A DNA stretch of 35,546 nt from Aquiluna sp. GTDB lineage: Bacteria > Actinomycetota > Actinomycetes > Actinomycetales > Microbacteriaceae. The DNA lies in assembly GCA_028095925.1 (NCBI GenBank), contig JAOHCW010000012.1, positions 1 to 35,546 on the forward strand, given 5' to 3'. Numbering within the stretch: position 1 is the stretch's first letter; each line of letters opens with the position of its first letter. The notes beneath the pieces are model-generated. The model was not told where the DNA came from, did not search any database, and saw only the letters and a list, made by a program, of their open reading frames with translations. The translations under genes were made by a program, and so were the position numbers. Shown here in pieces: positions 6,079 through 15,162 of this stretch.

Positions 6079-6426
6079 GTGAACTTTGACGATAAGAACA
6101 ACCTGGTTGTGGGTAGCTACTACCAAAACAATTATTCGAGCGAAGAGAACCAGCAGTTCACCAAAGAGTTCGCAGCCATTACCGAGAAAATGATCTCCTG
6201 CCTCGACGAGGGACTGGAGCCTGAGCACCAGAAGATGCAGGATGCGGTCAAGGAGCACTACGAGTTTTGCCTGAGGTTCTGGACCCCAGATCGCGAGAGC
6301 TACAAAAACCTTGCGCTGAGTTTCGCACTACCTACCAGCTACAACGAAACCTATGAGGGTCAGCGTGAGGGTCTAGGCAACTACATCTATCAGGCCGCAA
6401 CCCACTTCGCAGATAAGAACCTCTAG
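6079..6426 (+). CDS. Stand-alone TipAS antibiotic-recognition domain
   Basis: A 115-residue all-helical protein without a DNA-binding domain. The second half (VKEHYEFCLRFWTPDRES, then a YNETYEGQREGLGNYIYQAA segment) matches the TipAS domain that forms the C-terminal drug-binding half of the MerR-type regulator TipAL and occurs alone as TipAS. In Streptomyces it binds thiopeptides; the ligand here is unknown. The gene ends head-to-tail against an MFS drug exporter gene with both stop codons inside one CTAG. Sequestration of an amphiphilic drug is possible but is inference. GTG 6073 is an alternative start. Confidence 0.72.
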   Translation: MNFDDKNNLVVGSYYQNNYSSEENQQFTKEFAAITEKMISCLDEGLEPEHQKMQDAVKEHYEFCLRFWTPDRESYKNLALSFALPTSYNETYEGQREGLGNYIYQAATHFADKNL

Positions 6427-8030
6427 GCCTTTTCTTTCGACCTAGCGCCCAGGCGGAAGGTTGAGGCAAAGCCCAACAGCAGGAAGATCGCAGCTGCGAA
6501 TGCCGCCCACTTAGCTCCGTCTGTGAAGGCATCACCGGCAGCCTCCTCGATCGACTGCGCTAGTTCTTGAGATACACCCTGAGAGGCAAGACCCTCAGAG
6601 AGCTGCGGGATAGCACCGCCTGCCGACTCGACCACCGCATCAACGAGAATCACCTGCTGACTCTGGGGAACCGCAAGTTCGTCAAGACGATCTTCGAATG
6701 AGGCCTGGGTGCCGGTGAAGAGCATGCTGCCAAGAACAGCTATACCGAGCGCAGAACCAATCTGCCTCACGGTGGACTGAGAACCTGAGGCCTGTCCGGT
6801 CTGGGACATTGGAACATCCACCATGATGACACCCGTCAGCTGAGCGGTTGCAAGACCTATGCCGATGCCGTAAACAAACAACAGGGGAGCGATAACTCCC
6901 CAACCGGCATCAACCGATGCCACAAGACCAATTCCCGCAACACCGATTAGCTCAAGCCCAACACCGATCTGGACTGCTCGCGCCGGCGGGAGTTTTCCAG
7001 AAAGCGCACCGCCAATTCCAGAAGCCATGAAGGCTCCACCTGCAAGCCACAACAGCACTAGCCCTGAACTTATCGGGCTTAGACCAAGAACGTTTTGCAG
7101 CCATAGCGGGATTGCAAAAAGCAGCCCGAATTCGCCCAGCGAAATGATCATGGCGGCGAGGGAGCCGTTGCGGAAGGAGGCGATGCTAAATAGCCCAAGG
7201 TCCAACAAGACGCTCTTACCCTCGCGCTCACGTTTACGCTCCCAGAGCACAAACATCACGCTGGTGATGGCAGCTATTGCCAGCGCCACCGGAATTACTG
7301 AAATGCCGTCCTCAGGCCAAACGAAATCACCCAAGGCGAATTGGTTCTTTGGGTTAGGAGCTAGCCAGCCATAGACGCGACCCTCGATAAGTCCGAAGAC
7401 AAGGGTGCCGAACATGACGATTGAGATCGCAGCTCCTACCCAGTCGATGCCCTTCCGGCCACCCTCAGCCTTTGATTCTGGGATCAGGTAGATAAGGCCG
7501 GCGAGAATCAGGATGCCCAGCGGAAGATTTATTAAAAATGCCCAGCGCCACGTGAAGTCGGTTGCGAGCCAGCCGCCCAGCACGGGCCCAACCGCAACCA
7601 TGCCGCCAATCGTTGCTCCCCAGACGGCGAAGGCGATGCCTCGCTCCTTACCCTGGAAGTTCGCGTTCACCAGAGACAGCGTGGTGGGGAGCACCATCGC
7701 GCCACCAAAACCCTGAACGACCCTTGCGGCAATCATGTCGCCGGCCGATTCGGTTGACCCCGCCCAGACCGAGGCGACAATAAAGATGAAGATTCCGATC
7801 AGCAGCAGCCGCTTGCGGCCAATCTTGTCTGCCAGCGAACCCCAAACCAAAAGGGTCGAGGCAAAGACTAGGACGTAGCTCTCTTGAACCCACTGCACCT
7901 CGGTGGAGGTTAGGGAGAGGTCTTCAATGACCTTAGGGAAGATGGTGTTGACGATTGTGCCGTCAATAATGACCAGAGAGATGGCCATTGATATAAAGAC
8001 CAGTCCCACCCAGCGGTTCTTTGTTTTCAA
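6423..8030 (-). CDS. DHA2-family (14-TM) MFS multidrug exporter
   Basis: A 535-residue proton-coupled antiporter of the EmrB/QacA type. It has the helix 1 signature VIIDGTIVNTIFPKV, motif A GSLADKIGRKRLL after helix 2, RVVQGFGGAMVLPTTLSLV in helix 4, and motif C near GATIGGMVAVGPVLGGWLA in helix 5. About 14 hydrophobic segments are visible, and an extracytoplasmic loop lies before the last helix. The substrate cannot be told. It starts on TTG 8030, supported by AAGGAAA five bases upstream. It follows the EamA-type transporter by 13 bases and probably shares its transcript; it is convergent with the TipAS gene. Confidence 0.9.
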   Translation of the reverse strand: MKTKNRWVGLVFISMAISLVIIDGTIVNTIFPKVIEDLSLTSTEVQWVQESYVLVFASTLLVWGSLADKIGRKRLLLIGIFIFIVASVWAGSTESAGDMIAARVVQGFGGAMVLPTTLSLVNANFQGKERGIAFAVWGATIGGMVAVGPVLGGWLATDFTWRWAFLINLPLGILILAGLIYLIPESKAEGGRKGIDWVGAAISIVMFGTLVFGLIEGRVYGWLAPNPKNQFALGDFVWPEDGISVIPVALAIAAITSVMFVLWERKREREGKSVLLDLGLFSIASFRNGSLAAMIISLGEFGLLFAIPLWLQNVLGLSPISSGLVLLWLAGGAFMASGIGGALSGKLPPARAVQIGVGLELIGVAGIGLVASVDAGWGVIAPLLFVYGIGIGLATAQLTGVIMVDVPMSQTGQASGSQSTVRQIGSALGIAVLGSMLFTGTQASFEDRLDELAVPQSQQVILVDAVVESAGGAIPQLSEGLASQGVSQELAQSIEEAAGDAFTDGAKWAAFAAAIFLLLGFASTFRLGARSKEKA

Positions 8031-8043
8031 TCTGTTTCCTTAG

Positions 8044-8904
8044 TTAGCCGGCTGCCAAGAGGGCACATGCCCCAATGGCAAGTGCGATGCCGATGTTTTG
8101 GCTCAGAGCAATCCGCTCCTTTAAGAAGATTCTTGCCAGCAGGATTGTTCCCACCGGGTATAGCGAAGTTAGCACTGCGGCGACCGCTAGAGCTCCACTA
8201 GAGGTGGCAATCATGAAAAACACATTGCCGGTTACATCGCCCAGGCCAGCCAGCAGCACCAGCGGGAGAATTGCCTTGCTAAAAAGCTCCCGCTCCACCA
8301 ACACCTTGGACTTGCCGCTCAGCAGCAGTCCAATCAGGCCTGCGGCCAAGAGGATCAGGCCGACCACTCTCATCACCACTAGCACGCCCAGGCCACTGCC
8401 CTCAGGGGCCATGTCCAAAAACAGGAAGATGCCTGCGAACCCCACTCCCGCTCCAACTGAGTAGAGGCCTGCTCTCAAGCTTGGAAGCCTGACATCTTCT
8501 CCTGGGATGAAGGCCACCAGTACCACCGCAATCAAAATCAGCACTATTGCAACCAGTGCGAAGGAACTCAGCTGCTGGCCAGTTGCAACATCAAAAAGCA
8601 CGGGAATCATTGCAGACAGCACGGCTGTCAGTGGGCTGACGATCGAGATTGGACCTAACGCGAGCGCCGCGTAGAGAAATGTGATTGCAGCTGCCGAGCA
8701 GATGCCCGCGAAAATACCAATCTGGATTACATTCGGCTCAAAGCTTGCGCCGAAGAACAATGACAGAAACAGGGCAACGAATAGCCCAAATATGAAGGCA
8801 ACCGTCGTTACGGCAAGAGCCCTTACCTTCTTGGCGGCAAGTGCCCCAACAAAGTCTGCGTAACCATAAGAAAAGGCAGATAGTAAACCGAAGATTATGG
8901 TCAC
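8044..8904 (-). CDS. EamA/DMT-superfamily transporter
   Basis: A 286-residue integral membrane protein with ten predicted helices in two EamA-like halves (MTIIFGLLSAFSYGYADFVG at the start; GLGDVTGNVFFMIATSSGAL and LTSLYPVGTILLARIFLKE in the second half). The TSLYPVxTxLLAR-FLKE stretch is typical of drug/metabolite transporters. The substrate is unknown. GTG 8904 is preceded by AGAGG with about seven bases spacing. It lies downstream of the tRNA cluster and upstream of the MFS exporter, all on the minus strand. Confidence 0.85.
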   Translation of the reverse strand: MTIIFGLLSAFSYGYADFVGALAAKKVRALAVTTVAFIFGLFVALFLSLFFGASFEPNVIQIGIFAGICSAAAITFLYAALALGPISIVSPLTAVLSAMIPVLFDVATGQQLSSFALVAIVLILIAVVLVAFIPGEDVRLPSLRAGLYSVGAGVGFAGIFLFLDMAPEGSGLGVLVVMRVVGLILLAAGLIGLLLSGKSKVLVERELFSKAILPLVLLAGLGDVTGNVFFMIATSSGALAVAAVLTSLYPVGTILLARIFLKERIALSQNIGIALAIGACALLAAG

Positions 8905-8918
8905 TATCTGCCTCTTTC

Positions 8919-8994
8919 TGGTGGCTCCGACCGGCGTCGATCCGGTGACCTAACGATTTTCAGTCGTTCGCTCTACCAACTGAGCTACAGAGCC
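8919..8994 (-). tRNA. tRNA-Phe (GAA)
   Basis: A 76-base cloverleaf: acceptor GGCTCTG pairs with CGGAGCC, the D-arm is GTAGCTCAGTTGGTAGAGC, and the anticodon loop CTGAAAA gives GAA. Discriminator A is followed by an encoded CCA (8921-8919), unlike its two neighbours. Confidence 0.95.
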
Positions 8995-9028
8995 TTGGAG
9001 CTTGCGCTCCCCATTCGCTTTCGCGACG

Positions 9029-9102
9029 CGACCCTGACGGGACTTGAACCCGCGACCTCCGCCGTGACAGGGCGGCGCGCTAACCAACTGCGCTACAGGG
9101 CC
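9029..9102 (-). tRNA. tRNA-Asp (GTC)
   Basis: A 74-base cloverleaf: acceptor GGCCCTG pairs with CAGGGTC, anticodon loop CTGTCAC gives GTC, T-arm GGGTTCAAGTCCC. The discriminator is G. The bases after it are not CCA, so the end must be added enzymatically. This is the substrate of the AspRS encoded at 32583-33893. Confidence 0.95.
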
Positions 9103-9125
9103 AGAGATGCTTCTCATTCGCCTAG

Positions 9126-9198
9126 TGACCCCAACGGGATTCGAACCCGTGCTACCGCCGTGAAAGGGCGGCGTCCTAGGCCGCTAAACGATGGGGCC
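9126..9198 (-). tRNA. tRNA-Glu (TTC)
   Basis: A 73-base cloverleaf: acceptor GGCCCCA pairs with TGGGGTC, anticodon loop CTTTCAC gives TTC, T-arm GGGTTCGAATCCC. CCA is not encoded. It is first in the Glu-Asp-Phe order, a cluster shared by many Actinomycetota. Confidence 0.95.
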
Positions 9199-9230
9199 AG
9201 AAGCTGGCAACTTCAAAGCACCGACGGTAA

Positions 9231-9260
9231 AGACTACTTGTGTTTCGGCAAGTTGCGCAA
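9231..9260 (-). promoter_or_regulatory. Promoter for the tRNA cluster
   Basis: On the minus strand TTGCGC (9260-9255) and TAGTCT (9236-9231) are separated by 18 bases. Transcription would begin roughly 25 bases before tRNA-Glu. The whole 9199-9323 gap otherwise holds only the opposing promoter of the hydrolase gene. Confidence 0.45.
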
Positions 9261-9299
9261 CACATAGGGAACTCTCAGGCGATACTTGAAGCTTTGGCT

Positions 9300-9305
9300 T
9301 AGATT
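9300..9305 (+). promoter_or_regulatory. -10 box for the NlpC/P60 gene
   Basis: TAGATT would place the transcript start near 9312, giving a very short leader that still contains the GGGAGG ribosome-binding site at 9313-9318. Confidence 0.35.
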
Positions 9306-9323
9306 TTTTGCAGGGAGGTGGAA

Positions 9324-10532
9324 ATGGCACTGCGCAAAAACGCGATTATTGCTGCCCTTTCCGGCATCGGCCTGGTCGCCGGAACGCTGCTACTGACCCC
9401 CGCCTACGCAAACCCTGATTACCCAACTGCCGCAGAGGTTGCCGCAGCCAAACGAGATGTTCAGGAAAAGGAAAAGCTCATTGAGCGCATCGAGGGAATC
9501 CTTGTCACCCTCGAGGAAGAGGCGAGAGCTCTCGAGACCATTGCGCTAAAGAAGAACGAGGAATACAACCAGGCCATCGATGCCAAGAACGAGATGGCTG
9601 CGAAGGTTGAATCGCTCCAGGCCAGAGTTGAGCAGTCCTCCACCGAGGCCGAGGAGGCTCGGTTACAGCTGGGGAGAATAGTCGCCCAGATGTTCCGCGA
9701 TCGCAGCGCAACCGACACCACTTTGGAACTTCTTTTCAATCCAAACAATGCCGAGAATCTGCTTTTTCAGATGAGCATGGAGGAGCTAATTGCTGCGCGC
9801 ACCGAGGCTATCTACCAGGCCGCACTGGACAAGCAAGCCCAAGCCGAGGCCCTGGCGCTTGAGCTTGAACAATCCCGTATCGAGCTCGAAGACATAGAGG
9901 CAGAGGCCGAGCAGCTCTACCAAGAGGCCCAGGATGCCGCGGATGCGGTCATTGCAAAGGTTGCCCAGTCGGAGCGTGAGCGCGCCACGATGATGGAGCA
10001 GCTCGCAGAGCTCAAAGACACCGCGGAGGAAATCGAGCGCCAAAGGCAAGAGGGTCTTGAGTGGGAGAGAAGGCAGGCGGCGATTAGGGCTGCTCCCACC
10101 GCTCCCGAGCTCTACTCAGTGGGAGAGCCAGACTGGGCTCAGGTTGAAACCGCAATCGCCTTCGCAAGTGAGCAGCTTGGCGAAAGATATGTTCTTGGGG
10201 GAGCTGGACCAAATGTTTGGGACTGCAGCGGTATCACGATGAAGAGCTATGCCGCAGCAGGTGTTTATATCGGTTGGCACTCAGCCACAGCGCAATACAA
10301 CGTGCTTGCCGGACAGAAGAAGCTGGTGCCATTCCAGAATGCGCAGCGAGGAGATTTGATCTGGTGGTCAACCGAGAGTGCGTTCTCGGGAGATAAGTAC
10401 CATGTGGCAATTTACCTAGGCGATGGAATGATGCTCGAGGCACCAAACCCAGCGAGAACGGTGAGGATTGTTCCGGTTCGCTATGGCGAGCTTTGGCCCT
10501 ATGCCGGCAGGCCAACCGCTACTAGCAACTAA
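9324..10532 (+). CDS. Secreted coiled-coil NlpC/P60 peptidoglycan endopeptidase
   Basis: A 402-residue exported cell-wall hydrolase of the RipA/RipC type. The signal peptide occupies about 1-30 with cleavage after AYA. Residues about 35-250 form a long Glu/Ala-rich coiled coil, often the part that keeps such enzymes inactive until an FtsEX-like partner acts on it. The C-terminal NlpC/P60 domain has catalytic Cys301 in WDCSG and His360 in YHVAIYLG, with the usual GDLIWW between them. ATG 9324 is chosen over GTG 9318 because GGGAGG is five bases upstream. The gene is convergent with ppa and overlaps it by four bases. Confidence 0.9.
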   Translation: MALRKNAIIAALSGIGLVAGTLLLTPAYANPDYPTAAEVAAAKRDVQEKEKLIERIEGILVTLEEEARALETIALKKNEEYNQAIDAKNEMAAKVESLQARVEQSSTEAEEARLQLGRIVAQMFRDRSATDTTLELLFNPNNAENLLFQMSMEELIAARTEAIYQAALDKQAQAEALALELEQSRIELEDIEAEAEQLYQEAQDAADAVIAKVAQSERERATMMEQLAELKDTAEEIERQRQEGLEWERRQAAIRAAPTAPELYSVGEPDWAQVETAIAFASEQLGERYVLGGAGPNVWDCSGITMKSYAAAGVYIGWHSATAQYNVLAGQKKLVPFQNAQRGDLIWWSTESAFSGDKYHVAIYLGDGMMLEAPNPARTVRIVPVRYGELWPYAGRPTATSN

Positions 10533-11008
10533 CCCTTGTAGTTGGCGTAGCCGTCAGCTAGGACCTTCTCAGCCGCAGCCTTGTTCTGCCAGCCACCGAG
10601 TTTGACCCACTTGCCAGGCTCCAGGTCCTTGTAGTGCTCAAAGAAGTGCTCGATCTCGTTCTTTGTCTGCTGCGGAACATCTTGAATGTCTTGGACGTGA
10701 GCAAAGCGAGGATCTTTGTCCAAAACGCAAAGGAGTTTTTCGTCCTGACCGCCGTCATCCTCCATAAGCAGCATGCCTACCGGGCGAACGCTCATGTGGA
10801 CTCCGGGGTAGACCGGATACTCCAGTAGAACCAGCGCATCCAGCGGGTCACCATCGCCACCTAGGGTGTTTTCGAAGGCACCGTAGTCGACTGGATAGAC
10901 AAAAGGAGTGAAGAGCACCCTGTCCAACCAGACCTTTCCAGTCTCGTGGTCAACCTCGTACTTGTTTCTGCTTCCGCGAGGAATCTCAATAACTACTTCG
11001 TATGACAC
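10529..11008 (-). CDS. ppa: Inorganic pyrophosphatase (family I)
   Basis: A 159-residue cytoplasmic enzyme hydrolysing PPi to phosphate, pulling biosynthetic reactions forward. It has SYEVVIEIPRGSRNKYE at the N-terminus, VYPVDYGAFENTLGGDGDPLDALVLL containing the metal-binding D-x-D-P-x-D signature, and the C-terminal KWVKLGGW. GTG 11008 is chosen because AGGAGA lies five bases upstream and the family starts exactly at this SY; the open frame continues much further upstream but that part is antisense to tilS. The stop overlaps the hydrolase stop. Confidence 0.95.
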   Translation of the reverse strand: MSYEVVIEIPRGSRNKYEVDHETGKVWLDRVLFTPFVYPVDYGAFENTLGGDGDPLDALVLLEYPVYPGVHMSVRPVGMLLMEDDGGQDEKLLCVLDKDPRFAHVQDIQDVPQQTKNEIEHFFEHYKDLEPGKWVKLGGWQNKAAAEKVLADGYANYKG

Positions 11009-11057
11009 CGGTTCTCCTAAATAGGCTTTGAGTGTAAACATTATCGAATCGGAGCCA

Positions 11058-12041
11058 ATGCCAGTTAGACCTCGCCTCACCCCCGCCATGGCAAACGCTC
11101 GGCGCGCAGTTCGTGAGTTGCTTGCAGAGCTCGACCTAGAGCCTGGATCGCTGCTCCTAGTTGCCTGCTCGGGCGGAGCGGACTCGATGGCACTTGCCGC
11201 CGCGGCGGCGTTTGAGGTCCCCAAGGCTGGCTTCAAGGTCGGTGCGGTAATCATTGACCATGGGCTGCAGGGCAATTCACAGGAAGTTGCCGACCAGGCT
11301 GCACACAGATGCAGTGAGTTGGGTTTGGCCCCGGTGCTCGTTGAGCAGGTAAGAGTCACCCCCAAGGGAGATGGCCTCGAGGCTGCAGCTAGAGATGCTA
11401 GGTACGCAGCGCTTGAAAAGGCGAGAGTGGATCAATCCGCAAGCTATGTGCTGCTTGGCCACAACCAGGATGACCAGGCGGAGACAGTCTTGCTGGGCCT
11501 TGCAAGAGGCTCGGGGCTTAGATCAATTAGCGGCATGCCAAAAATTGACAAGGAGCGAAGCCTTGTCAGGCCGCTTCTCGACATCACTAAAGAGGAACTT
11601 AGGCAGTCCTGCCTGGATCAGGGTCTTGAATTTTGGGATGACCCACACAATCAGGACGAGAGTTTCCTGCGGGTTAGAGTCAGAAAACTTGCAGGAGAGC
11701 TAGAGAAGACACTGGGTGCGGGGTTTCAGGCGGCGCTCGCCAGAACTGCCGGCCTGGCTTTTGAGGCCGATGACTTCCTCGCCCAGCAGGCGCAGGCCGT
11801 TCTGGCAGACTCAGCCGGCGATTCTGGTCTTGACGTCGCTCACGTTGAGGGCCTGCATCCGGGGCTTAGGAGAAAAGCTCTTCAGCTTTACCTGCAGAGC
11901 ATCAGCGGAGCGAACATTTCTCGGGCTCAGGTTTTGGAGGTAGAGCAGCTAGTTATCAATTGGCACGGACAGAAAAAGCTCGCCCTTTCTGGCATTACAG
12001 TAGAGCGGGTAAACGACCGCCTTCTAGTAACAGCCAATTAG
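11058..12041 (+). CDS. tilS: tRNA(Ile)-lysidine synthase
   Basis: A 327-residue N-type ATP pyrophosphatase that converts C34 of the CAU-anticodon tRNA-Ile to lysidine, allowing AUA decoding. The PP-loop is VACSGGADSMAL (about residues 34-45), followed by VIIDHGLQ, LLGHNQDDQAETVLLGLARG and DPHNQDESFLRVRVR. The C-terminal part is the short actinobacterial substrate-binding region. Start: ATG 11058 fits the usual RPRLTPAMANARRAVRELL opening; TTG 11028 and ATG 11088 are alternatives, and the GGAG at 11051 is only three bases away, so the start is not certain. hpt follows after 15 bases. Confidence 0.92.
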   Translation: MPVRPRLTPAMANARRAVRELLAELDLEPGSLLLVACSGGADSMALAAAAAFEVPKAGFKVGAVIIDHGLQGNSQEVADQAAHRCSELGLAPVLVEQVRVTPKGDGLEAAARDARYAALEKARVDQSASYVLLGHNQDDQAETVLLGLARGSGLRSISGMPKIDKERSLVRPLLDITKEELRQSCLDQGLEFWDDPHNQDESFLRVRVRKLAGELEKTLGAGFQAALARTAGLAFEADDFLAQQAQAVLADSAGDSGLDVAHVEGLHPGLRRKALQLYLQSISGANISRAQVLEVEQLVINWHGQKKLALSGITVERVNDRLLVTAN

Positions 12042-12056
12042 CCCGGGAGCCTGCAA

Positions 12057-12602
12057 GTGCAGTTAAATCACCCAGACATTCAAGAGGTGCTGGTCACCGC
12101 TGACCAGATTCAGGAGAGAGTCGCCGAGCTTGCGACCGAAATCTCCGAGTTCTACAAAGACAAAGAGGTGCTGCTTCTGGGCATTCTCAAGGGCGCAGTC
12201 CCCTTTATGGCAGACATCTCCAGGGCGCTTTCAATTCCGGTTCTGCAGGACTGGATGGCGGTTTCTTCCTATGGCTCTGGAACCGTATCTTCCGGTGTAG
12301 TGAGGATTCTCAAGGACCTGGATGCGGACATCAAGGATCGTCACGTACTGATAGTCGAGGACATCATTGACTCCGGTCTGACGCTGTCCTGGCTGACCTC
12401 AAACCTCAAGGCCAGAGGAGCCGCCTCGGTTGAGATTGTGACTCTTCTCAGGAAACCAGAAGCTGCAAAGGTGAGAATAGCTGTCAGATGGGTGGGGTTT
12501 GATATCCCAAATGCTTTTGTTGTTGGCTACGGGCTCGACTACAACGAGCACTACAGATCCCTGGACGGCGTTGGCATTCTTTCGCCCTCGGTTTATGAGT
12601 AA
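12057..12602 (+). CDS. hpt: Hypoxanthine phosphoribosyltransferase
   Basis: A 181-residue purine-salvage enzyme (hypoxanthine or guanine + PRPP to IMP or GMP). It has KEVLLLGILKGAVPFMADI at the N-terminus, the flexible-loop region MAVSSYGSGTVSSGVVRI, the PRPP-binding motif VLIVEDIIDSGLTLSWL and a C-terminal VGFDIPNAFVVGYGLDYN. GTG 12057 is supported by GGGAG eight bases upstream. It lies between tilS and ftsH, the standard order in Actinomycetota. Confidence 0.96.
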   Translation: MQLNHPDIQEVLVTADQIQERVAELATEISEFYKDKEVLLLGILKGAVPFMADISRALSIPVLQDWMAVSSYGSGTVSSGVVRILKDLDADIKDRHVLIVEDIIDSGLTLSWLTSNLKARGAASVEIVTLLRKPEAAKVRIAVRWVGFDIPNAFVVGYGLDYNEHYRSLDGVGILSPSVYE

Positions 12603-12611
12603 AGGTTTTTG

Positions 12612-14624
12612 ATGGCAGAAAAGGCAGACAAGAAGAGCGACCCACAGAGCAGACTCAAGAAGTTTCTCAAGGGTCCCTGGCTTTGGATTGCCATCGCGCT
12701 TAGCGTGGTCTTCATCGGCAGCACCCTGATGAACACCGAGCAGTACGCCAAGGTGGACACCCAGGTCGGGTTGGAGATGATCAGCTCAGGCTCGGCTGAG
12801 AAGGTGACCATCTTCGATGGTGACCAGAGGGTCGACGTTGTGCTTCGCAACCCCGATGCTGAGTTTGGTGACAAGGTTCAGTTCTACTTTGTTTCTGGCC
12901 GAGCAGAGGTTGTTGCCCAGACCGTAGCTTCGGCTCAAATCTCTGAGGGCTGGTCTGACGAGGTTCCCTCCACGCCATGGATCCTTGCCCTGCTCGGATC
13001 GCTGCTGCCCTTCATAATCATCTTGGCGCTGTTCTGGTTCCTGATGAGCTCGATGGCAGGCGGCGGTCGTGGGGTTATGCAGTTTGGCAAGTCCAAGGCC
13101 AAGCTCGTGAGCAAAGAGATGTCAAAGATCACCTTTGAGGACGTCGCTGGCATTGAAGAGGCTCACGAGGAGCTCAACGAGCTCAAGGAGTTTTTGAAGA
13201 ACCCGAAGAAGTTTGAGGAGATGGGCGCCAAGATTCCCCATGGCGTTTTGCTGTATGGGCCTCCGGGAACCGGTAAGACACTGATTGCCAAGGCGGTTGC
13301 CGGAGAGGCAGGGGTTCCGTTCTTCTCTATCTCAGGATCTGACTTCGTAGAGATGTTCGTGGGTGTTGGTGCGTCTAGGGTCAGGGACCTTTTCGAGCAG
13401 GCCAAGCAGGCAGCTCCAGCAATCATCTTCGTCGACGAGATTGATGCCGTTGGTCGACACCGCGGCACCGGCATTGGTGGTGGAAACGATGAGCGCGAAC
13501 AAACCCTGAACCAGCTGCTAGTTGAGATGGACGGCTTCGACACCTCAACAAACGTCATTTTGATTGCCGCCACTAACCGACCAGATGTTCTAGATCCAGC
13601 TCTTCTTAGACCAGGCAGATTTGACCGGCAGGTCGGCGTCAGCGCGCCAGATCTCAAGGGCAGAGAGCAGATTCTGAAGGTTCACTCGAAGAACAAGCCA
13701 CTTGGCAAGAAGGTTGACCTAGCTCTAGTTGCCAGGAGAACCCCTGGGTTCACAGGTGCCGATCTTGCAAACGTTTTGAACGAGGCGGCACTGCTTGCAG
13801 CGCGGCTAAATCGAAAAGAGATTGACGACGAGGTGCTGGACGAGGCCATCGACAGGGTCATCGGTGGCCCGCAGCGCAAGAGTGCGATCATGAAAGATCA
13901 CGAGCGACTTGTCACCGCCTATCACGAGGCAGGCCACGCGCTGGTTGCGGGAGCTGCCAACTACGCCGACCCGGTGACCAAGATCACGATTCTTCCCAGA
14001 GGCAGGGCCCTCGGCTACACCATGGTGATGCCTATGGAGGACCGCTACTCAATTAGCCGCAACCAGCTGCTGGACCAGATCGCATATGCGATGGGTGGCC
14101 GCATTGCAGAGGAAATCGTCTTCAAGGACCCCACCACCGGAGCCTCGAATGACTTTGAGAAGGCAACCAACATCGCAAGAACCATGGTTACCAAGTACGG
14201 GATGAGCTCCAAAATCGGAGCAATCTCTCTCGGAAGTGGGAACGCGGAACCTTTCTTGGGCAGGGAGCTTGCCACCCACCGGGATTTCTCTGACGAGATG
14301 GCTCAGCAGGTTGATGCCGAGGTAAAGGTGATTCTGGAGACCGCAATGGATGAGGCCCATAAGGCGCTTACTACTAACCGTGCGGTTCTAGACAAGCTTG
14401 CAAAAGAGCTCCTCGAGAAGGAGACCTTGAACCAGGACGAGATAGCCACAATTTTTAAGGCCGTAAAGAAGCTCCCAAAGCGAACCACGTGGCGCTCCTC
14501 GACTAAGCGTGCTCTTTCCACCAAGGGGCCAATTGCAGTTCCCGAGCGTAAGGTAAAAGAGCTCAAGAAGTCCCCCACTCGGCGAACCAAGAAGACCAAA
14601 GATGCAGCCGGAACGGATTCGTAA
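12612..14624 (+). CDS. ftsH: ATP-dependent zinc metalloprotease FtsH
   Basis: A 670-residue membrane-anchored AAA+ protease. TM1 lies near residues 17-37 and TM2 near 118-140 around an extracytoplasmic domain. The AAA module has Walker A GPPGTGKT near 215, Walker [12 protein letters not shown] and the second region of homology ([19 protein letters not shown]). The zinc site HEAGH is near 438. The C-terminal tail is strongly basic, rich in Lys, Arg and Thr. ATG 12612 has AAAGG six bases upstream; a TTG three bases earlier is not needed. The last 23 bases overlap folE. Confidence 0.97.
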   Translation: MAEKADKKSDPQSRLKKFLKGPWLWIAIALSVVFIGSTLMNTEQYAKVDTQVGLEMISSGSAEKVTIFDGDQRVDVVLRNPDAEFGDKVQFYFVSGRAEVVAQTVASAQISEGWSDEVPSTPWILALLGSLLPFIIILALFWFLMSSMAGGGRGVMQFGKSKAKLVSKEMSKITFEDVAGIEEAHEELNELKEFLKNPKKFEEMGAKIPHGVLLYGPPGTGKTLIAKAVAGEAGVPFFSISGSDFVEMFVGVGASRVRDLFEQAKQAAPAIIFVDEIDAVGRHRGTGIGGGNDEREQTLNQLLVEMDGFDTSTNVILIAATNRPDVLDPALLRPGRFDRQVGVSAPDLKGREQILKVHSKNKPLGKKVDLALVARRTPGFTGADLANVLNEAALLAARLNRKEIDDEVLDEAIDRVIGGPQRKSAIMKDHERLVTAYHEAGHALVAGAANYADPVTKITILPRGRALGYTMVMPMEDRYSISRNQLLDQIAYAMGGRIAEEIVFKDPTTGASNDFEKATNIARTMVTKYGMSSKIGAISLGSGNAEPFLGRELATHRDFSDEMAQQVDAEVKVILETAMDEAHKALTTNRAVLDKLAKELLEKETLNQDEIATIFKAVKKLPKRTTWRSSTKRALSTKGPIAVPERKVKELKKSPTRRTKKTKDAAGTDS

Positions 14625-15162
14625 GGCCGTAGTTGAGCTTCTCGAGGCAATCGGAGAAGACCCCGGGCGTCCGGAGCTAGCCCAGACCCCGCAAAAAGTC
14701 GCCGACGCCTACGAGTCATTTTTTAGTGGCATTAGCAAAGATCCCCTTAGTGCACTGAGCGAGACCTTCCCAGCCGAGAGCTCTGAGGCCGTGATCCTTA
14801 AAGATATTGAGATGGTCTCCATCTGCGAGCACCATCTCTTGCCCTTTACCGGTGTCGCCCACATCGCCTACCTTCCCTCCGACAGGGTTGCAGGTCTAGG
14901 GAGGCTCGCAAATGTTGTCGAGATTCTGGCCTCCAGGCTGCAGCTGCAGGAGAACCTGACCGCTCAGATTGCCGATGCAATAGAGCAAGGACTCGATGCT
15001 CGCGGCGTTGTCGTAGTCATTGAGGCAAGGCACCAGTGCGTTGCATCGAGGGGTGCAAGGCAGCCCGAGGTGAACACCGTGACCATGGCCTCGAGGGGTC
15101 AGTTCTCAGACCCGGTGCTAAGAGCCGAGGTCATGGGCCTAATCACCATGGGCAATGCCTAG
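14602..15162 (+). CDS. folE: GTP cyclohydrolase I
   Basis: A 186-residue enzyme making dihydroneopterin triphosphate from GTP, the first step to folate. It has [20 protein letters not shown] at the start, [17 protein letters not shown] with zinc-binding Cys and catalytic His residues, and [13 protein letters not shown] with the second zinc Cys. The start lies inside ftsH, 23 bases before its stop, and matches the conserved N-terminus. It overlaps folP by eight bases. Confidence 0.97.
   Translation: MQPERIRKAVVELLEAIGEDPGRPELAQTPQKVADAYESFFSGISKDPLSALSETFPAESSEAVILKDIEMVSICEHHLLPFTGVAHIAYLPSDRVAGLGRLANVVEILASRLQLQENLTAQIADAIEQGLDARGVVVVIEARHQCVASRGARQPEVNTVTMASRGQFSDPVLRAEVMGLITMGNA

Noticed and set aside
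8995..9267. Plus-strand ORF of 90 codons across the tRNA region
   Set aside because: It runs antisense through tRNA-Asp and tRNA-Glu, starts at the edge of tRNA-Phe, and its product is only translated tRNA sequence.
11009..11365. N-terminal extension of the pyrophosphatase frame
   Set aside because: It is antisense to tilS and low-complexity; the GTG at 11008 has AGGAGA and matches the family start.
13163..13657. Long antisense ORFs, for example within ftsH, clpC and folP
   Set aside because: They are Ser/Arg/Pro-rich reverse-strand shadows of strongly conserved genes and show no start signals or domains.
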